64,000 bases of DNA, taken from NCBI RefSeq assembly GCF_000716535.1, contig NZ_JNWV01000012.1, positions 124,001 to 188,000 of the forward strand, written 5' to 3'. Source of the DNA: Streptomyces flaveolus (GTDB lineage Bacteria; Actinomycetota; Actinomycetes; Streptomycetales; Streptomycetaceae). Below, piece by piece: positions 35,796 through 44,831 of the stretch. The position numbers were made by a program, and so were the translations under genes. A model generated the notes under the pieces. The model did not search any database. It was not told the origin of the DNA and saw only the letters and a list, made by a program, of their open reading frames with translations. Each line of letters opens with the position of its first letter. The first letter of the stretch is position 1.

Positions 35796-37070
35796 GTGAT
35801 GAACCGTCTCCGTGTCACCCCCGGCCCGGTCCTCACCCTCGCCGTCCTGTGGCTCACCACCCGCGCCCTGATGCTGTGGCTGCTCGTCCACGGCGGCGCC
35901 CGGCTGCTGGGCGGCGGTTCGGTGACCCGTGAGGTGTGGCGGCTGTACTTCCACTGGTACGGCGTCCTCGCGCACGGTTCGTTCCCGGTGCACGACACGC
36001 TGTGGCAGTACCCGCCGGGCGCGGGGGCGGTGCTGCTGGCGCCGGGGCTGCTGCCGGGCCTGACGTACTTCGAGGCGTTCGTGCTGCTGACGCTGGCCGT
36101 GGACGCGCTGACCGTGGCGGCGCTGCTCCGCGCGGGCGGCCGGCCCGGGCGCAGCCTGCTCGGCGCGGCCGTGTGGACCGGCGGCCTGCCCCTGCTGCTG
36201 CACATGCCGCTCGCCCGGTACGACGTCCAGGTCACCGCCCTGGCCGTACTGTCGCTGCTGGCCTCGGCGCGCTCCCCGCGCGCGGGCGGTGTGCTCGGGG
36301 CGCTGGGCGCGCTGGTGAAGGTGTGGCCGGCGCTGGTGCTGCTGGGCACGCCCCGGGGCCGGCCGACACGCACGGCGTGGGCCTGGGGGGCGTGGGCCGG
36401 GGCCGGCTGCCTGGCCGTGCTCGCGGCCCTCTTCACGCATCCGCTGTCCTTCCTGCGGGAGCAGGGCGGCCGGGGCGTGCAGATCGAGTCGCTCGGCGGT
36501 ACGGCGCTCAATCTGGCCCGGCACGCCGGCTGGCCGGGCCGGGCCCGCTACCAGTACGGCGCGATGGAGATGACCGGCCCCCACGTGCACGCCGTCGCCA
36601 CCGCCTCGCTGGCACTGACGGCGGTCTCCTTCGGGCTGCTGGTGCTGTGGCGGGTGCGGGCGCGGCACTGGAGCGAGGCGACGCCGTACGACGCGGCACT
36701 GAGCGCGGTGCTGCTGTTCACGGTCACCAGCCGGGTCATCAGTCCCCAGTACATGATCTGGCTGATCGGGCTGGCCGCCGTGTGCCTGACCTCGCGGCAC
36801 ACCCGCCAGCGGCCGGTGGCGGTGCTGATCCTCCTGGCGTCCGCGCTGAGCACGGTGGCGTTCCCGATGTACTACCGCGAGGTGATCGACGGCAGTTGGG
36901 CCGGGTGCCTGCTGATGCTCGCCCGGAACGGGCTGCTGGCGGCCGCCGCCGTGCTGTCCTTCGTCCGGCTGTGGCGGTCCGCGCGGCCGCCGGCCGGAAA
37001 ACCGGTGCCGAGGACGCAACCCCGGCCCGGTTCCGACCGTCTTCCGGAGCGAGCACTAAGCGCCTCTTAA
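35796..37070 (+). CDS. GT87/DUF2029-like polytopic membrane mannosyltransferase
   Basis: A 424-residue membrane protein of about ten helices. It starts at GTG 35796, followed at once by ATG; no ribosome-binding site is visible, but TAGGCT five bases upstream could be a -10, which would make the message leaderless. The motif LWQYPPGAG after the first outer loop and the late SPQYMIWL segment fit GT87 (PimE-like) enzymes, which take mannose from polyprenyl-phosphate mannose. It is divergent from another GT-C gene and immediately upstream of a GT2 gene, so it likely takes part in the same surface polymer. Confidence 0.72.
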   Translation: MMNRLRVTPGPVLTLAVLWLTTRALMLWLLVHGGARLLGGGSVTREVWRLYFHWYGVLAHGSFPVHDTLWQYPPGAGAVLLAPGLLPGLTYFEAFVLLTLAVDALTVAALLRAGGRPGRSLLGAAVWTGGLPLLLHMPLARYDVQVTALAVLSLLASARSPRAGGVLGALGALVKVWPALVLLGTPRGRPTRTAWAWGAWAGAGCLAVLAALFTHPLSFLREQGGRGVQIESLGGTALNLARHAGWPGRARYQYGAMEMTGPHVHAVATASLALTAVSFGLLVLWRVRARHWSEATPYDAALSAVLLFTVTSRVISPQYMIWLIGLAAVCLTSRHTRQRPVAVLILLASALSTVAFPMYYREVIDGSWAGCLLMLARNGLLAAAAVLSFVRLWRSARPPAGKPVPRTQPRPGSDRLPERALSAS

Positions 37071-37105
37071 CGGGGTATTACCGAATTTTTCTACGCTCCC
37101 GGCCC
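37067..37105 (+). promoter_or_regulatory. Candidate promoter of a leaderless transcript
   Basis: TTAACG (37067-37072), an AT-rich spacer of 19 bases and TACGCT (37092-37097) end eight bases before the GTG of the next gene, which lacks a ribosome-binding site. The -35-like element overlaps the preceding stop codon. Confidence 0.35.
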
Positions 37106-38806
37106 GTGGACCCCATGCACCCAGAACCGCGAGACCCGCACCCGGCCCCGCCGACGGCACCTGGACCGCCCCCGGTGCCGGCGGCTCAGGTGGCCGTGGT
37201 CGTCATCGGCTACAACGACCGCGCCCATGTGGGGGAGGCCGTGCGCTCGGCGCTGGCGCAGGGACCCGCGGTCGCCGAGGTGATCGCCGTGGACGACTGC
37301 TCCACGGACGGCAGCGACGGACTGCTCGCCCGGCTGGCCGCCGGCGAGCCGCGGCTGCGGGTGGTGCGCCGGAGCGTGAACAGCGGCGGCTGCGGCAGTC
37401 CGCGCAACACCGGGATCGACGCGGCGACCGCGCCGTACGTGATGTTCCTGGACAGCGACGACGTGCTGCCGCCCGGCGCGGTGGACGCGCTGCTGGCGGC
37501 GGCAACGGAGGCGCGCGCCCAGGTCGCGAGCGGTCTGTGCGTGCGCCGGGAGCTGCCGTCGGGGCGCGAACAGCCCTGGCAGGCACCCCTCTACACGGCG
37601 CACACCGTCCTCGCGCGCCCCTCGCAGCGCCCCCGGCTGGTCCACGACACGCTGTGCGTCAACAAGCTGTACCGCACCGGCTTCCTGCGCGACCACGGCA
37701 TCCGCTTCCCCGAGGGCCGCTTCCTCTACGAGGACTTCGTCTTCACCGCGCGCGTGCTGGCCGCGTCCCCGCGCATCGCGCTGGTACCGGACCGGGTGTA
37801 CGTCTGGCAGGTACGCCGGTCGGCCGGGCGGCTGTCGCTCTCGCTGGACCGGGGGCGCATCGAGAACTGGACGGCGCGTGTCGAGGCGGGCGCGCTGGCG
37901 TACGACATCCTGCTGGGCGCCGGGCAGAAGGAGCTGGCGCGGGCGGCCCGCGCCAAGTTCCTCGACCACGACGTGCGCATGTACGCGCGCGAGCTGGGGT
38001 TGCGCGACGCGCTCTACCAGCGTGCGTGGTGGACGCACACCCGGGCGTACCTCGCGCGCTACGACGCGGCCGACTGGGAGCTGGACCCCGCCGCCCCTGG
38101 CCGGCTGCTCGCACGGGTCGTCATGGCCTCCCCCGAGCCGTGCGACCTGCCCCGCCTGCGCGAACTCGCCGCCCGCCCGGCCCGCCTCCTGCCGCCGTAC
38201 GCCCGCACCCCCGAGGGCGACCCGGTCTGGTCCGCCGACCTCCCCGAGGTCTCCCTGGCCCCCTTGCTGACCAGGCCCGTCGCCACGCTCCCGCTCGCGG
38301 TGGACGCGGACCTGCACCTCCGCGCGCGGGCCTCGCTGCTGCGCCTGCGGCTGCACGAGCTGTACGGGAAGGTGGCCGAGGCGGGCCCGCCCGAGGTGGA
38401 CGTGGAGTGGCAGGCCCGCGAGGGCGACCGCACGCGCGGACGCACGACGGTGGCGCTGACGCCCTCCGGCCCGGACGGCTGGTCCGCCGAGGTGCCCGTC
38501 GACCCGGCGGGGCTCGGCTCGGGCACCTGGGACCTGCGGCTGACCCTCCGCTTCGCGGACGGCACCCGGCGCGAGGTCACGGCGCACGCCCTCGCGGGCG
38601 CGGGCCGGCTGCGCCGACGCGCCGTGCCGAGCGTCCTGCACGGCGTGCTCCTGGCACAGCCGTACGCCACGCACTCCGGCGCACTGGCCCTGCGGGTGGC
38701 CACCGGGCTCCACGGCGTGCTGGCCGTGGTCCGCGGCCGGCTCCGCCGGCTGCTTCACCGGGACACGGGCCGACCGACGAACCGACGAGGGGATGGCCGT
38801 ACATGA
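37106..38806 (+). CDS. TarS-like GT2 glycosyltransferase with C-terminal accessory domain
   Basis: 566 residues from GTG 37106; ATG 37115 is an alternative. After a Pro-rich leader, the GT2 domain (about 28-250) has VDDCS, the SGGCGSPRNTG loop, DSDD and YEDF. The remaining 300 residues contain helical segments, then a beta-rich region (about 400-530: VDVEWQAREG, GRTTVALTPSG, TWDLRLTLRF). A GT2 domain with SGG-x-x-x-RN and a C-terminal beta module resembles wall-teichoic-acid glycosyltransferases TarS/TarP, so sugar decoration of a wall polymer is a reasonable inference. It overlaps galE by ATGA. Confidence 0.78.
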   Translation: MDPMHPEPRDPHPAPPTAPGPPPVPAAQVAVVVIGYNDRAHVGEAVRSALAQGPAVAEVIAVDDCSTDGSDGLLARLAAGEPRLRVVRRSVNSGGCGSPRNTGIDAATAPYVMFLDSDDVLPPGAVDALLAAATEARAQVASGLCVRRELPSGREQPWQAPLYTAHTVLARPSQRPRLVHDTLCVNKLYRTGFLRDHGIRFPEGRFLYEDFVFTARVLAASPRIALVPDRVYVWQVRRSAGRLSLSLDRGRIENWTARVEAGALAYDILLGAGQKELARAARAKFLDHDVRMYARELGLRDALYQRAWWTHTRAYLARYDAADWELDPAAPGRLLARVVMASPEPCDLPRLRELAARPARLLPPYARTPEGDPVWSADLPEVSLAPLLTRPVATLPLAVDADLHLRARASLLRLRLHELYGKVAEAGPPEVDVEWQAREGDRTRGRTTVALTPSGPDGWSAEVPVDPAGLGSGTWDLRLTLRFADGTRREVTAHALAGAGRLRRRAVPSVLHGVLLAQPYATHSGALALRVATGLHGVLAVVRGRLRRLLHRDTGRPTNRRGDGRT

Positions 38807-39783
38807 CCTGGCTGATCACCGGCGGCGCCGGATACATCGGGGCGCACGTCGTACGGGCGATGACCGAGGCGGGCGAGCGCGCCGTCGTCTACGACGACCT
38901 GTCCACGGGGATCGCCGAGCGGGTACCGGACGAGGTGCCGCTGGTGCGCGGCTCGGTGCTGGACGCGGAGCGGCTGGCCCGCACGCTCGCCGGGCACGAG
39001 ATCACCGGGGTGGTCCACCTGGCGGCGAAGAAGCAGGTGGGCGAGTCGGTGGACCGGCCGCTGCACTACTACCGGGAGAACGTCGAGGGCCTGCGCGTGC
39101 TGCTGGAAGCGGTGACGGCGGCGCAGATCCCGTCGTTCCTCTTCTCCTCCTCGGCCGCCGTGTACGGCATGCCCGACGTCGCCCTGGTGACGGAGGAGAC
39201 CCCCTGCCGCCCGCTGTCCCCCTACGGCGAGACCAAACTCGCCGGCGAGTGGCTGGTCCGCGCCACGGGACGGGCGACCGGCCTCGCCACGGCGTCGCTC
39301 CGCTACTTCAACGTGGCGGGCGCGGCCGGGCCCGAGCTGGCCGACACCGGCGTGTCCAACCTGATCCCGATGATCTTCGAGCGGCTCACGGAGGGGGCGG
39401 CGCCGCGCATCTTCGGCGACGACTACCCGACGCCCGACGGCACCTGCGTCCGCGACTACATCCACGTGGCCGACCTGGCCGAGGCCCATGTGACCGTGGC
39501 CCGCGCGCTGCGCTCCGCGCCGGGCGCCGACCTGACCCTGAACATCGGCCGGGGCGAGGGCGTGTCCGTCCGGGAGATGGTCGACCGCGTCAACGCGGTC
39601 ACGGGCTACGACCGTCCCCCGACCGTCACCCCGCGCCGCCCCGGCGACCCCGCGCGCGTCGTCGCCTCCGCCACCCGCATCGCCACGGAACTGGGGTGGC
39701 GGGCCAAGTACGACGTCCAGGACATGATCACGTCGGCGTGGGAGGGCTGGGTACGGCGGCATCCGGAGGCGGCACGGTCGTAG
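38803..39783 (+). CDS. galE: UDP-glucose 4-epimerase-like NAD-dependent sugar epimerase
   Basis: A 326-residue extended SDR. The NAD-binding loop is TGGAGYIG (6-13), the catalytic Ser lies in SSSAAVYG, and Tyr/Lys lie in SPYGETK (about 141 and 145). RYFNVAGA and the late VRDYIHVADLA match GalE. It interconverts UDP-glucose and UDP-galactose or their N-acetyl forms; substrate choice cannot be read. It is cotranscribed with the preceding GT2 gene (4-bp overlap) and probably supplies its donor sugar. Other galE copies are likely elsewhere, so this one may be pathway-specific. Confidence 0.9.
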   Translation: MTWLITGGAGYIGAHVVRAMTEAGERAVVYDDLSTGIAERVPDEVPLVRGSVLDAERLARTLAGHEITGVVHLAAKKQVGESVDRPLHYYRENVEGLRVLLEAVTAAQIPSFLFSSSAAVYGMPDVALVTEETPCRPLSPYGETKLAGEWLVRATGRATGLATASLRYFNVAGAAGPELADTGVSNLIPMIFERLTEGAAPRIFGDDYPTPDGTCVRDYIHVADLAEAHVTVARALRSAPGADLTLNIGRGEGVSVREMVDRVNAVTGYDRPPTVTPRRPGDPARVVASATRIATELGWRAKYDVQDMITSAWEGWVRRHPEAARS

Positions 39784-39819
39784 GGGACCCGCCGTCGGGG
39801 CCCGGGCCGTACGCCGGCC

Positions 39820-39868
39820 GCGGGCCTGCGGCGACCGCTCGCGCGGTTCCCCGCACTCCTTCGGGGCG
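39820..39868. repeat. Degenerate copy of the dispersed Streptomyces palindromic element
   Basis: GCGCGGTTCCCCGC (39841-39854) followed by a GGGGCGC arm (39863-39869) and preceded by CGGCGACCGCTC, lying between the convergent galE and tetR stops. It resembles the elements at 8024, 54658 and 56943. Confidence 0.45.
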
Positions 39869-39870
39869 CT

Positions 39871-40509
39871 TCACAGCGCCTTCAGCGCACCCGCCGTCGC
39901 CCGGGCCAGCTTCTCCAGGTAGCCCTTGGGCAGCTTCGGGGAGCGGATGACCACCGAGCGCCAGTACAGCGGCCCGGAGATCAGGTCCAGGGCCAGGTCG
40001 GGGTCGACGCCCGCGCGGAGCTCGCCACGCCCCTCCGCCGCCGCCACGATCCTGCTCGCCACCCCTTCCTGCCCGTCCCGCAGCGCCTTCTGGAAGGCCT
40101 CCGCGATCTCGGGATTGCGGGCCGCCTCGGCCTGGAGGTCGGGAATGATCTGGGACGCGACCGGATGGCGCAGGGCACGGGACGTGACCTCGTACAGAAG
40201 GCGCAGGTCCCCCTCCAGGGAGCCGGTGTCGGGCACCGGGAACCCGGTCACCGCCATCGCCGAGACGACGTCCAGGACCAGGTGGAGCTTCGAACGCCAC
40301 CGCCGGTAGACCGCCGTCTTGCCGACCCCGGCCCGCCGGGCGATCCCCTCGATGGACATGCGCGCGTAACCGACGGCCGCCAGTTCCTCGAAGACGGCGG
40401 CGCGGATCGCCTCGGTCACGTCCTCCCGGAGCACGGCCGCCCCGGCGGGCGCCCGGCGGCGCGGACGCGCCGGCGGCTCGTCGGCGGACTCGGCGGCGTT
40501 CGTCGTCAT
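39871..40509 (-). CDS. TetR-family transcriptional regulator
   Basis: A 212-residue regulator. An Arg/Pro-rich N-terminal arm precedes the TetR HTH (about 33-80: GYARMSIEGIARRAGVGK, then AVYRRWRSK). The C-terminal ligand domain matches TetR_C families of actinobacteria. I prefer ATG 40509; GTG 40515 adds two residues. It is divergent from a TagGH-type exporter operon, and two tandem inverted repeats lie between them, so it likely represses the exporter and itself. Confidence 0.9.
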   Translation of the reverse strand: MTTNAAESADEPPARPRRRAPAGAAVLREDVTEAIRAAVFEELAAVGYARMSIEGIARRAGVGKTAVYRRWRSKLHLVLDVVSAMAVTGFPVPDTGSLEGDLRLLYEVTSRALRHPVASQIIPDLQAEAARNPEIAEAFQKALRDGQEGVASRIVAAAEGRGELRAGVDPDLALDLISGPLYWRSVVIRSPKLPKGYLEKLARATAGALKAL

Positions 40510-40528
40510 ACCCACAGCATAGGGCGTT

Positions 40529-40602
40529 ACGACGAAACGGTTGCGTTCCGACGTCTGTTGGACTTACGCTCGCGTTGCGACGATACGGTCCCGTCCCGAC
40601 GT
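40529..40602. promoter_or_regulatory. Two tandem operator-like inverted repeats for the TetR regulator
   Basis: Site 1: ACGACGAAACG (40529-40539), four bases, CGTTCCGACGT (40544-40554), arms matching at 9 of 11 positions. Site 2: GCGACGATACG (40577-40587), four bases, CGTCCCGACGT (40592-40602). Both share the 11-4-11 architecture and the right arm CGT-C-CGACGT, and their starts are 48 bp apart. They lie 20-93 bp upstream of the tetR start and 110-183 bp upstream of the exporter gene. Confidence 0.6.
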
Positions 40603-40711
40603 AAGAGAACGTGAAGAGAAGCGTAAGGAAACGCCGGACGACGGGCACGGACGCGGCGCTCCCGGCGAAAGTCGGGCGCAGCACCCCCTCCCCCGAGCGA
40701 AAGCAGCGGAT

Positions 40712-41626
40712 GTGAGCCAGGTCCTCCACACACCGCCCCCCACCCGGGCCCCGGCAGACGACGATCTCGCGGCGCTGGCCGCCCGGCACGGCCTGTCGGT
40801 CAGCGGCGCCCGCCCCACCCTGCCGGAGTACGTCCGCCAGCTGTGGGCCCGCCGCCACTTCATCAGCGCCTTCGCGACCGCCAAGCTCACCTCGCAGTAC
40901 AGCCAGGCGAAGCTCGGCCAGGTCTGGCAGGTCATGACCCCGCTGCTGAACGCGGCGGTCTACTACTTCATCTTCGGCGTGCTGCTCGGCACCAAGCACA
41001 ACGTGCCCGACTACGTGCCGTTCCTGGTCACGGGCGTGTTCATCTGGACGTTCACGCAGAGCTCGATCATGGCGGGCACCCGGGCCATCTCCGGCAACCT
41101 CGGCCTGGTCCGCGCCCTGCACTTCCCGCGCGCCGCCCTGCCGATCTCCTTCGCGCTCCAGCAGCTCCAGCAGCTGCTGTTCTCGATGGTCGCGCTCATC
41201 GTCATCCTGCTCTGCTTCGGCGTACCGGTCTCCGCCTCCTGGGTGCTGGCCCTGCCGGCCCTGGCGCTCCAGTTCACGTTCAACGCCGGCGTGTCGATGG
41301 TCCTGGCGCGGATGGGCGCGAAGACCCCGGACATCGCCCAGCTGATGCCGTTCGTGCTGCGCACCTGGATGTACGTGTCCGGCGTGATGTGGAGCATCGA
41401 CAAGCTGGCCGACAAGGACGACCTGCCGCACTTCGTCACCGTCCTGCTGGAGATCAACCCGGCCGCCGTCTACATCGACCTCATGCGGTTCGCGCTGATC
41501 GACAGCTTCCACGCGAGCCAGCTGCCCCCGCACGTGTGGGCGGCGGCGATCGGCTGGGCCCTGGCCGCGGGCATCGGCGGCTTCATCTACTTCTGGAAGG
41601 CTGAGGAGACGTACGGCCGTGGCTGA
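40712..41626 (+). CDS. ABC-2 type exporter permease, TagG/Wzm-like
   Basis: 304 residues from GTG 40712. A cytoplasmic N-terminus of about 55 residues contains the amphipathic LPEYVRQLWARRHFISAFA interface typical of polysaccharide exporters, followed by six transmembrane helices (KLGQVWQVMTPLLNAAVYYF to the final FIYFWKAEE). TagG/Wzm permeases move undecaprenyl-linked teichoic acid or O-antigen-like polymers outward. It overlaps the ATPase gene by 8 bp. The polymer made by the flanking GT2/TagF enzymes is the likely cargo. Confidence 0.92.
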   Translation: MSQVLHTPPPTRAPADDDLAALAARHGLSVSGARPTLPEYVRQLWARRHFISAFATAKLTSQYSQAKLGQVWQVMTPLLNAAVYYFIFGVLLGTKHNVPDYVPFLVTGVFIWTFTQSSIMAGTRAISGNLGLVRALHFPRAALPISFALQQLQQLLFSMVALIVILLCFGVPVSASWVLALPALALQFTFNAGVSMVLARMGAKTPDIAQLMPFVLRTWMYVSGVMWSIDKLADKDDLPHFVTVLLEINPAAVYIDLMRFALIDSFHASQLPPHVWAAAIGWALAAGIGGFIYFWKAEETYGRG

Positions 41627-42518
41627 GCGCAGCGAAGAGAAGGTCCCCACCGTCGTCGCCGACCGCGTCGACATCGTCTACCGGGTGAACGGCACCGGCG
41701 CCGGCCGGGGCTCCGCCACCGCCGCCCTCAACCGCATCCTCCGTCGCAAGCAGACCGAGAAGGCGGCCGGCGTGCGCAAGGTGCACGCGGTGAAGAAGGT
41801 GTCGTTCGTCGCCCACAAGGGTGAGGCGATCGGGCTCATCGGGACGAACGGGTCCGGCAAGTCGACCCTGTTGAAGGCGGTCGCGGGTCTGCTCCCGGTG
41901 GAGAACGGGCGCATCTACACCGACGGCCAGCCCTCCCTGCTGGGCGTCAACGCGGCCCTGATGAACGACCTCACGGGCGAGCGGAACGTCTTCCTCGGCG
42001 GACTCGCCATGGGCATGTCCCGGGAACAGATCAAGGAGCGCTACCAGGACATCGTCGACTTCTCGGGGATCAACGAGAAGGGCGACTTCATCACCCTGCC
42101 GATGCGCACGTACTCCTCCGGCATGGCGGCCCGGCTCCGCTTCTCCATCGCCGCCGCCAAGGACCACGACGTCCTGCTGATCGACGAGGCGCTGGCCACC
42201 GGCGACCGCTCCTTCCAGAAGCGTTCCGAGGCGCGGATCCGCGAGCTGCGGCAGCACGCGGGCACGGTCTTCCTGGTCAGCCACAACAACAAGTCGATCC
42301 GCGACACCTGCGAGCGGGTCCTGTGGCTGGAACGCGGCGAGCTGCGCATGGACGGGCCGACCGAGGACGTCATGAAGGAGTACGAGGCGTTCACCGGCGA
42401 CAAGAAACCGGCCCCGAAGAAGCCCGCACCGAAGGCGGATGTCACAAAGCCGAAGCCGGATGCCACAAAAGCGGGCACACCGCAACCGGACGCCCTGAAA
42501 GCCGGTCTTCCTTCCTGA
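41619..42518 (+). CDS. ABC exporter ATPase, TagH/Wzt-like
   Basis: 299 residues from GTG 41619. Walker A is GTNGSGKST (about 75-83), the signature reads YSSGMAARL (about 165), the atypical form shared by TagH and Wzt, and Walker B is DVLLIDEAL. After about residue 260 there is only a Lys/Pro/Ala-rich tail (KKPAPKKPAPK and similar), so the carbohydrate-binding or extracytoplasmic C-terminal domains of long Wzt or TagH proteins are missing. It powers the adjacent permease. The 100-bp AT-richer spacer that follows probably contains a promoter for chimera D. Confidence 0.92.
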   Translation: MAERSEEKVPTVVADRVDIVYRVNGTGAGRGSATAALNRILRRKQTEKAAGVRKVHAVKKVSFVAHKGEAIGLIGTNGSGKSTLLKAVAGLLPVENGRIYTDGQPSLLGVNAALMNDLTGERNVFLGGLAMGMSREQIKERYQDIVDFSGINEKGDFITLPMRTYSSGMAARLRFSIAAAKDHDVLLIDEALATGDRSFQKRSEARIRELRQHAGTVFLVSHNNKSIRDTCERVLWLERGELRMDGPTEDVMKEYEAFTGDKKPAPKKPAPKADVTKPKPDATKAGTPQPDALKAGLPS

Positions 42519-42620
42519 GCGCAGCTCTTACGCCAACCGCAGTTATCCCTTTCATCCGCTTAATGACAGTATGTTATGAAGGGTGCGCCGGGAGACGACG
42601 AGTCGAAGGAGTCCATCGCG

Positions 42621-44831
42621 ATGCCCCAGTTGAGCGTGATCGTCTACGGGCCGAACGCACAGGGGCATCTGACCGATCTGCTGGACTCCTTGGCGGCCCA
42701 TCCCCTCACCGACGCCGAGGTGATCGTCGCCGCCGTCGGCGACTGGGCCCAGGAGACGGCCGAGCGCCAAGCACCCGAGACGATCGTCGTCCCGCTGCCG
42801 GACGGCACCGGTGACCCGGCGGCCCGGGCGGCCGGCGCCGCCCGCGCGGCCGGCCGCTGGCTCCACTTCGTCCACGCCAAGGACGGCCTGCCGGCCGGCG
42901 CGCCCCGCCTGATCGCCGAGCGGACCGCCGAACTGGACGCCACCACCTCCGCCGAACCCGTCGACGTCCTCCTCTTCGACCACGTCACCACCACCTGGCA
43001 GACCGCCGCCAGACCCTCCCGAGACGGCCGCCACCTGGCCGCCGTCGGCCGGTCGGGCCGGCCCCTGGACGAGGCCGCCGACCTGCTGCGACTCACCCCG
43101 CTGCTCGGCAACCGCGCCCTGCGCACCGCGTTCTGGCGAGCCCAGGAGGAGCGGCTGAACACCGACGACGAACAGCGCGCCGCCCACGCGGCCCTGCTGT
43201 ACGCCGGCCGGGTCGCCTGCCTCAACCAGACGGCGTACGAGCACCGCGTGCTGCGCCCCGAGAGCCTCCCGCCGCGCGCCCCCGAGGACCGGCTCCGGCT
43301 CATCGACCGCTACGAGTCCCTGCTCCCGCTCACCAAGGACCGCCGCGGACCCCGCGCGGCGCTGTACGGCCTGATGGTGCGCGACCTCATCCGCACCTTC
43401 GCCCGCGAGGACCTGCCCGACCCGGTGGCCCGCGAGTTCTTCCGCCGCGCCTCCGTGGCCGCGGTCCGCTGGCGCCCCGAGGACCACCGGCGCCCGGCGG
43501 GCCTGGAGGGCGTGCGGCACGCGCTGCTGGAGGAGGGCGCGTACACCAAGTACCGGGCGTTCCAGGCCGCCAACCGCACCCGCCGCGCCGCCCGCAAGGC
43601 CGTACGCGCCCGCAAGCGGCAGCTGAGCACCAGGGTCCGCGACCACCAGTACCAGCGCGCCCTGCGCCGCCCGGTGGACCCGCAGCTCGCCGTGTTCGCG
43701 GCCTACTGGGAGCGCGGTGTGGCCTGCAACCCGGCCGCCATCGCCGCCAAGCTCGCCGAACTCGCCCCGCACATCCACCCGGTGTGGGTGGTGAACAAGC
43801 AGAACGAGGCCCTGCTGCCACCCGGCACCGACCACGTCGTCCCCGGCACCCGCCGCTACTGGGAGACCCTCGCCACCGCCAAGTACCTGACGAACAACGT
43901 CAACTTCCCGAACGCGGTGGTCAAACGCCCGGACGCCGTCCACCTCCAGACCCACCACGGCACCCCGCTCAAGCGCATGGGCCTGGACCAGATGGACCAC
44001 CCGGCCGCCGCCAAGGGCCTGGACTTCGCCGCCCTGCTGAGCCGGATCGACAAGTGGGACTACAGCGTCAGCGCCAACAGCCACTCCACCCGCATGTGGG
44101 AACGCGCCTACCCGTCCCGCTACACGTCCCTGGACTACGGCTATCCGCGCAACGACGTCTTCTACACGGCCACCGCCGCCGACGTCCGCGCGGCCCGCGA
44201 CCGCCTCGGCATCGCCCCGGGCAGGACCGCCGTCCTCTACGCCCCCACCCACCGCGACTACGAGGCCGGCTTCACCCCCCGCCTCGACCTCGCCGCCCTC
44301 GCCGACCGCCTCGGCGACAACACCGTCCTCCTCGTCCGCGCCCACTACTTCTACGGCGGCGCCGCCTCCCCGCTGACCGGCCTGCGCCGCTCCGGCCGGA
44401 TCATCGACGTCTCCTCCTACGACCCCGTCGAGGAGCTGTGCCTGGCCGCGGACGCGCTGGTCACGGACTACTCGTCGATCATGTTCGACTACGCCAACCT
44501 GAACCGTCCGATCGTGGTCTACGCCGACGACTGGGAGACGTACCGCACCACCCGCGGCGTCTACTTCGACCTGATGGCCGAGCACCCCGGCCAGGTCGCC
44601 CGCACCCAGGAGGAACTGGCCGAGGTCTTCCTCTCAGGGGCCTGGCGCGACGAGAGCGCGGCCAAGGCGCGGGCCACGTTCCGGCGCCGGTTCTGCGAGT
44701 ACGACGACGGACGCGCCGCCGAACGGGTCGTACGCCGGGTGTTCCTGGACGAACCGGAGCACGCGCTGCCGCCCGTGCTCCCCATCGAGGACCGCACCCC
44801 CGCCCCGACGCCCGAGGAGGCCACGGCATGA
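42621..44831 (+). CDS. Chimera D: vestigial GT2 domain fused to intact TagF-like glycerophosphotransferase
   Basis: 736 residues from ATG 42621, chosen for AAGGAG nine bases upstream and for alignment with the MPRFS starts of chimeras A-C; ATG 42576 is possible. The GT2-like half retains the opening LSVIVYG strand but has lost the motifs: DDCS reads AAVGD, DSDD reads HAKD, and no ED-W motif is present. The TagF-like half is complete: HGTPLKRMG (about 445), APTHRDY (about 540), RAHYFY and TDYSSIMFDYANL (about 613). It is most like chimera B. It sits directly downstream of the exporter, with a 4-bp overlap to the next GT2 gene. Confidence 0.87.
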   Translation: MPQLSVIVYGPNAQGHLTDLLDSLAAHPLTDAEVIVAAVGDWAQETAERQAPETIVVPLPDGTGDPAARAAGAARAAGRWLHFVHAKDGLPAGAPRLIAERTAELDATTSAEPVDVLLFDHVTTTWQTAARPSRDGRHLAAVGRSGRPLDEAADLLRLTPLLGNRALRTAFWRAQEERLNTDDEQRAAHAALLYAGRVACLNQTAYEHRVLRPESLPPRAPEDRLRLIDRYESLLPLTKDRRGPRAALYGLMVRDLIRTFAREDLPDPVAREFFRRASVAAVRWRPEDHRRPAGLEGVRHALLEEGAYTKYRAFQAANRTRRAARKAVRARKRQLSTRVRDHQYQRALRRPVDPQLAVFAAYWERGVACNPAAIAAKLAELAPHIHPVWVVNKQNEALLPPGTDHVVPGTRRYWETLATAKYLTNNVNFPNAVVKRPDAVHLQTHHGTPLKRMGLDQMDHPAAAKGLDFAALLSRIDKWDYSVSANSHSTRMWERAYPSRYTSLDYGYPRNDVFYTATAADVRAARDRLGIAPGRTAVLYAPTHRDYEAGFTPRLDLAALADRLGDNTVLLVRAHYFYGGAASPLTGLRRSGRIIDVSSYDPVEELCLAADALVTDYSSIMFDYANLNRPIVVYADDWETYRTTRGVYFDLMAEHPGQVARTQEELAEVFLSGAWRDESAAKARATFRRRFCEYDDGRAAERVVRRVFLDEPEHALPPVLPIEDRTPAPTPEEATA

